Assembly (NCBI GenBank): GCA_964453575.1
Contig: CAYVRW010000036.1
Coordinates: 1-21,352 of the forward strand
DNA: 21,352 nt
Reading direction: 5' to 3'
Source of the DNA: JABDBK01 sp964453575
GTDB taxonomy: Bacteria > Pseudomonadota > Gammaproteobacteria > DSM-16500
Shown here: in pieces, positions 8,301 to 13,812 of the stretch
Layout: each line of letters opens with the position of its first letter
Position numbering within the stretch: position 1 is the first letter of the stretch
Notes under the pieces: generated by a model
What the model saw: only the letters and a program-made list of their open reading frames with translations
The model's database searches: none
What the model was told of the DNA's origin: nothing
Translations under genes and position numbers: made by a program

Positions 8301-8440
8301 TGGGTGGATTAGTGCTTTCGCAGTTGCTTACCTTATACATTACACCGGTAGTTTATTTATATTTTGAGAAGTTGGTAAAAATAAGAAAAAAGGTAAATGT
8401 AGGGTGGGCAAAGGAGTGCAGCGACGTGCCCACCATCTGA
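5327..8440 (+). CDS. RND (HAE1-family) efflux pump, inner-membrane permease
   Basis: This 1037-residue protein is a proton-driven RND permease of the AcrB/MdtBC type. The N-terminus (MNICAPFIERPVMTTLVMIA) is the typical entry to the first membrane helix. Two large periplasmic loops alternate with twelve predicted helices. The proton-relay Asp pair is at 401-402 (VIDDAIVMLEN), and the matching Lys is in IGIVKKNAIMMVDFA near the C-terminal half. RPxxMTT-like motifs (RFRPIMMTTMAA) are intact. It closely resembles MdtB/MdtC subunits, but only one permease gene is present, so it probably works as a homotrimer with the adaptor upstream. No clear Shine-Dalgarno precedes the start. The last 13 residues (1025-1037) are encoded by a REP-like repeat. 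Confidence 0.95.
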   Translation: MNICAPFIERPVMTTLVMIAILLFGILGYKNLPVSDLPNVDFPTIQVNASLPGASPETMANSIATPLERQFSTIAGIDSMTSSSTSGNVSIILQFGLDRDIDKAAADVQAAISSTSRQLPKDMPGQPTYRKVNPAESPILYLALSSKTLPLSEVNTYAETFLAQRISTISGVAQVNVYGSQKYAVRIELDPNLLAARNVSVNEVSEAIARNNVNLPTGSLSNAAQSFLIQAEGQLLDDNAYRNLIVAYRNGAPIRLQEFANVYNSIENTKSASWFNDKRAIILAIQRQPGSNTIAVVDNIKKILPQFEVELPKGIQFDIVYDRSVSIRHSVDEVKFTLTLASILVVLVIFLFLRSIRSTFIPALALPMSLFGTFAWMYCLKFSINNLTLLSLTLVVGFVIDDAIVMLENIVRHWERGKSPFAAALEGSKEVGFTIVSMTISLAAVFIPVLFMGGIMGRLFHEFSVTICIAILLSGLIALTFTPMLCAKLLPEQHRRLDLPWMLWSERVFKTMLAWYEKTLKAALLHHKFVFGLFIITFVLTIVLYAMVPKGFLPSEDTGQLFAFTETDPATSFIAMSETQQKAATLIGKHPDVAAVVSSVGSGGASGAANSGRLFIRLKPEDQREKSADEIIQDLRPELAKIPGVHIYLQNSPSLRVGGQASKSPYQFTLQDSNMAELTYWSTIFRNKIAALPWVSDVTTDLQFTGPQVQLHIDRDKAAALGITIEQLESTLYSAFGGKQVAAMYTPVDTYKVIMELKPEYQNDQNALAKLYIRSSNGNLVPLAAIATLKQGTGPQSVTHQGQLPSVTISFALKPGVSLGQAVDEIETLKNSLQLPDTLTTNFQGTAAAFKSSLQGFGWLFLIAIIVVYLVLGILYESFIHPLTILSGLPSAGVGALVMLLIFGYDLNLYSFIGIIMLIGIVKKNAIMMVDFALNEKRKKNVSSYEAIYQACMVRFRPIMMTTMAAIMGTLPIALAFGAGSEARRPLGIAVVGGLVLSQLLTLYITPVVYLYFEKLVKIRKKVNVGWAKECSDVPTI
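8399..8434. repeat. REP-like palindrome, copy 3, inside the 3' end of the pump gene
   Basis: GGTGGGCA (8403-8410) and TGCCCACC (8427-8434) are perfect 8-bp arms around a 16-base loop that again includes GCAGCG; GTAGG precedes the left arm as in copy 1. It is read through as the C-terminal residues VGWAKECSDVPT before the stop at 8438-8440. A repeat reaching into a coding end suggests insertion that replaced the original C-terminus. Confidence 0.85.
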
Positions 8441-8484
8441 TGGATACAAAATGATTTTAAAATTTTATAAAGGGATTTAAAAAA

Positions 8485-11400
8485 ATGGCTGAAATTTCAA
8501 AAGAAAAAATGCAAGAAGCGTTAATCCAACGTTTTGGAACGAAAGAAGGCACTGCCTATTATAATAAATACCAAAACGCTTTTCATATGAGTTATTACGA
8601 AGAAACTGCTATTGAACGAATGATTTCTGATATCGAAGAACTTGAAAAACTATCTGCTGATAAACCTTTTGAAATCATTATTTATCCAGCCAACAGCGTT
8701 GCTGAAAAATATCTTCGTTTGCGCTTGTTTCAATTAGAAAATCCTATTCCATTATCTGATATTTTACCTATTCTTGAGAACATGAATTTACGCACCTTGA
8801 ATGAGCGGCCTTATGTGCTTAAATTCGAAAATACCTTAGCATGGATCAGTGACTTTAATGTGGAATACATGTCTTCCGAAAAAATTGATTTAGAAAATAT
8901 TAAAGCGGTCTTTCAGGAATCATTCAGACTGATTTATTTGCGGGAATGTGAAAATGATCAATTAAATAAATTAATATTGGGCGCCAAATTAAATTGCAAA
9001 GAAATTACTATCTTGCGTGCTTATACCAAATATCTGGAACAAGTTGGTTTTAAGTTAAGTCAACAATACATTCAACAAACGGTTGCTAGTTATAGCAGTT
9101 TATCATCGCATTTGGTGCGCTTTTTTATAGAAAAATTTACCGTCAATCAGTCTTCACAAATTGAAGGGCTAATTGAAACCATTACCCATGAATTAGACCA
9201 TATTACTAGCCTAGAACATGATAAAGTTATGCGTAGTTTGTTTTTATTGATTAAAGCAACGCTGCGAACTAATTATTATTATTTGTTTACAAGCAATGAA
9301 AAAAATTATTTGTCCATTAAGCTTGAGAGCGCGCTTGTGCCAGGGCTGCCATTGCCCAAGCCATTGTATGAAATTTTTGTGTATTCACCGCAATTTAGCG
9401 GCATTCATTTGCGCAGTACCAAGGTTTCACGCGGAGGCATTCGCTGGTCTGATAGGCGTGAAGATTTTCGTACGGAAATTTTAGGTTTGATGAAGGCGCA
9501 GCGTGTAAAGAATGCCGTGATTGTTCCATCCGGTGCAAAGGGCGGCTTTGTGCTGCATGAAATTTCATCCTTTGTTGATAAAAGCGTATTTGAAAATGAA
9601 GTGGTAAATTGTTATAAAAAATTTATTTCAGGATTATTAGACATTACCGACAATATCGTGAATGGCGAATACGTTCATCCTAAACATATTATTTGTTATG
9701 ATGATTTTGACCCTTATTTTGTTGTCGCGGCCGACAAAGGTACGGGTAATTTTTCAGATATTGCCAATCAAATTTCCAAAGATTATAAATTTTGGTTAGG
9801 TGATGCGTTTGCCTCAGGCGGTTCGACAGGTTATAACCATAAGGTCATGGGGATTACCGCAAGAGGTGCATGGGAATCTATTAAAAGGCATTTTCTAGGA
9901 TTAAATATCAATATTGAAAAAGATGATTTTACCGTAGTAGGTATTGGCGATATGAGCGGCGATGTGTTTGGTAATGGCTTGATGTACAGTAATCATGCCA
10001 AATTAATTGCAGCATTTGATCATAGAGATATTTTTATCGACCCTACTCCTGATACAGCGCAATCTTTTGAAGAGCGTGTGCGATTATTTAAATTACCTCG
10101 CTCATCTTGGCAAGATTATAATAAAGTGCTTATTTCCAAAGGCGGCGGTGTTTTTAGCCGCAAAAATAAAATCATCGAATTAAGTGATGAAATAAGAAAA
10201 TGTCTGATGATAGAAGACCATTCTCTTGCACCTGATGAATTGGTGAAAGCTATTTTAAAAGCACCTGTGGACCTTCTTTATAATGGCGGTATTGGCACTT
10301 ATATTAAATCCTCTCACGAAAGAAATGCTGAAGTGGGTGATAGGACCAATGATGATTGCCGCATTAATGGTATGGAAGTGCGTGCACGTGTGGTGGGCGA
10401 GGGCGGCAATTTGGGTGTTACTCAATTAGGCCGTATCGAATACGCGACGAAAGGCGGCCATATTTTTACAGACTTTATCGATAATTCAGGCGGTGTTGAT
10501 TGTTCTGACCATGAAGTCAACATAAAAATATTGTTGGACCATGTCATTGTCGATGGCAAATTAACAGAAGACGAAAGAAATAAAATTTTGGAAGAAATGC
10601 AAGATGAAGTGGCGGCCTTGGTTTTGCATGATAATTACGAACAGGCCCAAGCGCTCGCGCTTTCTGCATCTCGTGTTTCTTTTTATGCTGGTGTTTATCA
10701 GCATTATTTAAAAGAGTTAGAAGAAAAGGTTGATTTAAACCGTGCCATCGAATTTTTACCTGATGAGAAAATGATTCTTGATCTCAAAACTGCTGAGCAG
10801 GGCATTACAACACCAGAGCTAGCTATTTTATTAGAGTATTCAAAAATATATATAAAAAATGAAATATTAGCCTCAAACCTTCCGGAAGAAAAATATTTAG
10901 CAACTCTAGTTGAATGTGCTTTCCCTGCGCTGATAAAAAAGAAATATCCTAGTTACATGGCGAAACATCGCTTGCATCGAGAAATCATAGCAACACAATT
11001 ATCGAATAAAGTTGTCAATGAAATGGGAATGACATTTGTGTATCGAGAAAGGATAGAAACAGGAGCGAGCATTCCCGAAATCATTTGCGCTTATGTTATT
11101 TCATCCGCCGTGTTTCACTCTGATGAGATTAGAAAAATTATTGATGATTTAGGTTACAGTGTTCCGGCAAAATTACAATATGAATTATTATATCATGTCA
11201 GGCATTTAATTAATTTGGCAACCCGTTGGTTTTTGCGAAGCCATTATTTAACAAAAGACATTGGTAAAACCATCAAACATTTTGCGGTGCCTATTAAAAA
11301 ACTTATTCCTATGCTGCCTGATTTAATGAGCGGTACGACAAAACTCTATTTGGAATCCTTGACAGATCAATTTGCAAGTGCCGGTATCCCAAGAAAAACT

Positions 11401-11844
11401 GCTGAGCGCATTGCATCCTATCGCGCTATTTATATATTTCTCAATGTGGTGGAAGTGGCAACCAATAATCAGTTTGATTTAATTAAAACAGCAGAAATGT
11501 ATTTCCATGTAGGTACTAAATTTAATTTAGTCTGGTTTCGAGATCAAATTGCAACCGATATGCGTGAAGGCCATTGGAATACTATGGCTAGACTTCGCTT
11601 GCGCGATGAATTAGATATTTTGCAAAAAGCGCTTACGGTTGCCATCATGCTGGCTCATAAAGATGAAACCGATGTTAATCGCATGATAGATCACTGGTGC
11701 GAAAAACATCCGCGCCCTGTCTCTCGTTGGAACGAGATGTTGCAGCTCTTGCATGCGACTGATAACGTCGATTATGCAATGTTCTTCATTGCCTTGGGCG
11801 AGTTGTCAGATTGGGTCAGTATGGATGTGGTGGCGCAAAGTTGA
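8485..11844 (+). CDS. NAD-specific glutamate dehydrogenase, large bacterial family, short N-terminus
   Basis: The 1119-residue protein belongs to the large NAD-GDH family, which oxidises glutamate to 2-oxoglutarate and ammonia. Catalytic-domain landmarks are GGIRWSDR (317-324), VPSGAKGGF with the expected catalytic Lys at 352, the Rossmann stretch GIGDMSGDVFGNG (486-498), and VVGEGGNLGVTQLGR (636-650). The C-terminal helical region typical of the family follows. Usual bacterial members are about 1550-1620 residues. The N-terminus here (IQRFGTKEGTAYYNKYQNAF) matches a point about 450-500 residues into those, so the first ACT-like regulatory domains are missing while the one before the catalytic core remains. 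The start is well supported: AAGGGA lies 9 bases before the ATG. It follows the efflux pump by 44 bases on the same strand. Function should be retained; allosteric control may differ. Confidence 0.93.
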   Translation: MAEISKEKMQEALIQRFGTKEGTAYYNKYQNAFHMSYYEETAIERMISDIEELEKLSADKPFEIIIYPANSVAEKYLRLRLFQLENPIPLSDILPILENMNLRTLNERPYVLKFENTLAWISDFNVEYMSSEKIDLENIKAVFQESFRLIYLRECENDQLNKLILGAKLNCKEITILRAYTKYLEQVGFKLSQQYIQQTVASYSSLSSHLVRFFIEKFTVNQSSQIEGLIETITHELDHITSLEHDKVMRSLFLLIKATLRTNYYYLFTSNEKNYLSIKLESALVPGLPLPKPLYEIFVYSPQFSGIHLRSTKVSRGGIRWSDRREDFRTEILGLMKAQRVKNAVIVPSGAKGGFVLHEISSFVDKSVFENEVVNCYKKFISGLLDITDNIVNGEYVHPKHIICYDDFDPYFVVAADKGTGNFSDIANQISKDYKFWLGDAFASGGSTGYNHKVMGITARGAWESIKRHFLGLNINIEKDDFTVVGIGDMSGDVFGNGLMYSNHAKLIAAFDHRDIFIDPTPDTAQSFEERVRLFKLPRSSWQDYNKVLISKGGGVFSRKNKIIELSDEIRKCLMIEDHSLAPDELVKAILKAPVDLLYNGGIGTYIKSSHERNAEVGDRTNDDCRINGMEVRARVVGEGGNLGVTQLGRIEYATKGGHIFTDFIDNSGGVDCSDHEVNIKILLDHVIVDGKLTEDERNKILEEMQDEVAALVLHDNYEQAQALALSASRVSFYAGVYQHYLKELEEKVDLNRAIEFLPDEKMILDLKTAEQGITTPELAILLEYSKIYIKNEILASNLPEEKYLATLVECAFPALIKKKYPSYMAKHRLHREIIATQLSNKVVNEMGMTFVYRERIETGASIPEIICAYVISSAVFHSDEIRKIIDDLGYSVPAKLQYELLYHVRHLINLATRWFLRSHYLTKDIGKTIKHFAVPIKKLIPMLPDLMSGTTKLYLESLTDQFASAGIPRKTAERIASYRAIYIFLNVVEVATNNQFDLIKTAEMYFHVGTKFNLVWFRDQIATDMREGHWNTMARLRLRDELDILQKALTVAIMLAHKDETDVNRMIDHWCEKHPRPVSRWNEMLQLLHATDNVDYAMFFIALGELSDWVSMDVVAQS

Positions 11845-11868
11845 GAGTCCCAAAAGTAAGGTGAGCCG

Positions 11869-11890
11869 GAATAGCGAGAAAAAATGACTG
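11869..11890 (+). repeat. left copy of imperfect direct repeat bracketing the CopG-like gene
   Basis: The 22 bases beginning GAATAGCGAG and ending AAATGACTG match 12469-12488 (GAACAGTGAG...AAATGACTG) with three substitutions and a two-base gap. The left copy runs directly into the 72-base palindrome. Confidence 0.5.
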
Positions 11891-11961
11891 GGGTCCTGTC
11901 ACAGTATATTGATCTCCGTGCTCGTTCCTGCGCGCGGAGATTCAATATACTGTGCCACCCC
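11890..11961. repeat. 72-base imperfect palindrome
   Basis: The left half (GGGGT...CACAGTATATTGA-TCTCCG) and the complement of the right half (GGGGT...CACAGTATATTGAATCTCCG) agree over about 25 bases with small gaps, around a loop near 11920-11930. No T-run follows, so it is not a standard terminator. The layout (GGGGTC at the outer ends, long arms) resembles REP/RAYT-linked or MITE-like palindromes, but I cannot name the family. Confidence 0.75.
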
Positions 11962-12175
11962 GTTGATTTAAATGAAGGTGTTCACGGTTTTATAGCTTCT
12001 AGCCCCCCTTCCTTCAAATGCTTTTTTTGGAGGAAGTGGTAAAAAACTACACGACCTTTTATGCCATATAATTCGATTATGTACGCCATTTTCGAATTAA
12101 GTCAACTAAATAGTCGTTCAGAAATGTGTCATTTTAATTTTAATGATTGATATTTCATGCTGTGCGTGAAAAACA

Positions 12176-12222
12176 TTGACATTTGTATAAAAATATAGCC
12201 ATATATATGTATGGCTATATTT
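12176..12222 (+). promoter_or_regulatory. promoter and operator-like palindrome of the CopG-like gene
   Basis: A consensus -35 (TTGACA, 12176-12181) is followed by a perfect palindrome with 13-bp arms, AAATATAGCCATA (12191-12203) and its complement (12210-12222), around six bases. The only -10-like sequence (TATATA, 12202-12207) lies inside the palindrome, with a long 20-base spacer. A dimeric ribbon-helix-helix protein bound here would cover the -10. Ribbon-helix-helix antitoxins typically repress their own promoters this way; that this one does is inference. Confidence 0.65.
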
Positions 12223-12232
12223 ATGGAAATCT

Positions 12233-12469
12233 ATGATAAAGCACAAACGTAAAAAATCATTAAATGAACCAATCGGCAGAGTTAAAATTGTCGAAGATTT
12301 TCTGCCGCCCCCAGAAAAGCTGCTTGTTAAACCTAAACCCGTCAAAGTTACTATTACTTTGAGCCAGGATAGTATTGATTTTTTCAAAAAAATTGCACAT
12401 AAGGAACATGTACCATATCAACAACTTATACGTGCACTTTTAGATAAATATGCCTCACATTTTGGATAG
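12233..12469 (+). CDS. CopG/ribbon-helix-helix antitoxin-like protein, no toxin beside it
   Basis: A 78-residue basic protein. The C-terminal half (VKVTITLSQDSIDFFKKIA, then VPYQQLIRALLDKYASHF) fits a CopG-type ribbon-helix-helix: one DNA-contacting beta strand and two helices, as in BrnA/CopG-type antitoxins. The first 35 residues are proline- and lysine-rich and may be the toxin-binding or flexible part. GGA lies five bases before the ATG. Such antitoxins usually sit next to a BrnT-like or RelE-like toxin, but neither the 388 bases upstream nor the 173 bases downstream holds a candidate. It could be a free-standing regulator or a survivor of toxin loss. The gene is framed by short similar sequences at 11869-11890 and 12469-12488, which hints at arrival as a small unit. 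Confidence 0.72.
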   Translation: MIKHKRKKSLNEPIGRVKIVEDFLPPPEKLLVKPKPVKVTITLSQDSIDFFKKIAHKEHVPYQQLIRALLDKYASHFG

Positions 12470-12488
12470 AACAGTGAGCAAATGACTG
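12469..12488 (+). repeat. right copy of imperfect direct repeat bracketing the CopG-like gene
   Basis: GAACAGTGAG...AAATGACTG starts on the last base of the CopG-like gene's stop codon and matches 11869-11890. Similarity may continue weakly into the following CCTATC segment, which recalls the CCTGTC of the left palindrome arm. Confidence 0.45.
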
Positions 12489-12547
12489 CGACACCTATCC
12501 TATCAATGAATTAATTTTAATCACATAATCAGAGAATGGTATTTTTA

Positions 12548-12575
12548 TTGAGCTTTGTGAATCGTATGTTATACT
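12548..12575 (+). promoter_or_regulatory. extended -10 promoter of the GTPase gene
   Basis: TTGAGC (12548-12553) is followed after 16 bases by TATACT (12570-12575), preceded by TG one base upstream (12567-12568), an extended -10. Transcription would start near 12582, giving a leader of about 60 bases before the ATG at 12643. Confidence 0.55.
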
Positions 12576-12642
12576 GCGCGCCTAGTTATTGATCGAAGAT
12601 AGACTATTTTTCAATTCTTAAATTTTAATATGAGATATTCTT

Positions 12643-13692
12643 ATGAAATCAAGTTCCGCAGAAAGTAAAACTACTCCTGTTTTAGTTATAGGCAACGCAG
12701 GCGTGGGAAAAAGCACATTGATTAATTACCTACTGGGAAGAAAAATCGAACTTGTCAAGGACATCGCTAATCAGAATACAATGGATGTGGTTGGCGGCCA
12801 TTCTGCACCTGTTATTTCACATTCATTCTCTACACCCGGAACAGATAAAATTGATAAATTCGATAATGAAATAGAAAAAATTTCCTATTACGATACTCCG
12901 CCTTTTGCTTTTAATGATAAAACAGACCAATCAATGGAGGAAGAATTAACAAATAGGGTAAATCAAGTACGAGAACAAAATGGTGTAATTATTTTTGTTA
13001 TGAGTGCTAGAAGCATAAATAGCTTTAGCGCACTTTGTTCATTAAGAAAATTACTTGAAAAATTTTGTGAAGAACGAACAAATGCAGCTACTTGCCACAC
13101 ACTCTTTGTCGTAACAAACACCAATGGTGAGGGTAATACTAAATACGATCTCACTGGCTTAAAAGAAGAACAAGGAAAAAAACAACCACGTATTGAATGT
13201 GGCTTTATAAAAAATGAAGGGTTTGTATATAGTGTTATTGGGTCAGATGGGCAGGACGTTGGATTAACTCTGATGAACAGGGCGAGATTCCCAATAGATT
13301 TTCCAAAAGATGTAGACTCTCTAATGCAAAAGAAAGAGAAATATCTGCCATTTATTTTGCAGTCGGCAGCAGAGCTTGGTTTAGTTCCTGAGACTGATGT
13401 TCCTAATCGAATAACGAGTTCAGATATGGTTGCCCACATAATGGAAACTGGCCAGGATGATACTATCCAGCCAATTTTAGAAAAAATGCGCGATCCTGAT
13501 AATTGGATTTTTGTGAATATGTTAGATGAGAAAAATAAAAATGATATACATCAATGGATAAAACAACATACTTTACGAAAGACAAGCGTCCCAAAATTAT
13601 CTTCTCGAGCATTTATTGCTTGTTTAACGAAGGATTCCACCTCTCCTTCAACAGAAAAAGAATTTGAAAATATTTTGGATTTCCAGATTTAG
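12643..13692 (+). CDS. P-loop small GTPase of unrecognised family
   Basis: A 349-residue cytosolic protein with a clear Walker A/G1 motif, GNAGVGKST (17-25), at the start of a TRAFAC-type GTPase domain. The next landmarks are IANQNTMDVVGGHS and a Ser/Thr-Pro segment near 61-66 (possible switch I), YYDTPPF (82-88) in the G3 position, and FVVTNTNGEG (155-164) where G4 would be. G3 has Pro where DTPG/DxxG proteins have Gly, and G4 lacks a classic NKxD. The segment after residue 170 matches nothing I know. The layout recalls AIG1/IRG-like and protist GTPases more than Era/Der/EngB. Only a weak GAGA precedes the ATG. The gene stands alone in an AT-rich accessory patch with its own promoter; nucleotide binding is likely, but the role is unknown. 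A host-directed effector is speculation. Confidence 0.7.
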   Translation: MKSSSAESKTTPVLVIGNAGVGKSTLINYLLGRKIELVKDIANQNTMDVVGGHSAPVISHSFSTPGTDKIDKFDNEIEKISYYDTPPFAFNDKTDQSMEEELTNRVNQVREQNGVIIFVMSARSINSFSALCSLRKLLEKFCEERTNAATCHTLFVVTNTNGEGNTKYDLTGLKEEQGKKQPRIECGFIKNEGFVYSVIGSDGQDVGLTLMNRARFPIDFPKDVDSLMQKKEKYLPFILQSAAELGLVPETDVPNRITSSDMVAHIMETGQDDTIQPILEKMRDPDNWIFVNMLDEKNKNDIHQWIKQHTLRKTSVPKLSSRAFIACLTKDSTSPSTEKEFENILDFQI

Positions 13693-13812
13693 TGCTAATT
13701 TTTTTCTATGACGTGTGAGAAACGGTTGTATTTCATCAGCTTCTGTTATCTCAGTTGAATCAGCATCATTTTCAATACCGGATTTTGTTCGGGTGCTTTT
13801 GTCGAGGATCAT
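13648..13812 (-). CDS. possible small ORF coupled to the ATPase gene
   Basis: A 54-residue frame starts at an ATG that overlaps the ATPase stop codon as ATGA and ends inside the convergent GTPase gene, overlapping its last 45 bases. The product is hydrophilic at first (MILDKSTRTKSGIEND, rich in D/S/T/E) and then basic/hydrophobic (FLTRHRKKLALNLEIQNIF). Only a weak GGTGA lies upstream. The stop/start overlap is the main reason to list it. I do not recognise it, and it may be chance or a decayed fragment. Confidence 0.25.
   Translation of the reverse strand: MILDKSTRTKSGIENDADSTEITEADEIQPFLTRHRKKLALNLEIQNIFKFFFC

Larger units (their letters stand above)
11845..12232. other. gene-free stretch with repeats and operator
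   Basis: I see no credible gene in these 388 bases. They contain the 72-base imperfect palindrome at 11890-11961, the left copy of a short direct repeat at 11869-11890, and the promoter/operator of the CopG-like gene at 12176-12222. The remaining part (about 11970-12170) is AT-rich with nothing I can name. The minus-strand frame at 12118-12387 overlaps the CopG-like gene and has no family resemblance. Confidence 0.6.

Noticed and set aside
8441..8484. Frameshifted 5' part of the dehydrogenase upstream of its start.
   Set aside because: The gap is only 44 bases and the DNA before it encodes the RND pump, so no decayed N-terminal portion is present.
12223..12262. Possible BrnT-type toxin start upstream of the CopG-like gene (ATGGAAATCTATGAT).
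   Set aside because: The frame stops after nine codons, and no toxin motif is present in any frame of the gap.
12118..12387. 89-codon minus-strand frame.
   Set aside because: It overlaps the CopG-like gene, which has a ribosome site, a recognisable fold and an operator; the reverse frame has none of these.
12963..13439. 158-codon minus-strand frame within the GTPase gene.
   Set aside because: It is antisense to a gene with a clear P-loop, and its translation is low-complexity and unlike any family.
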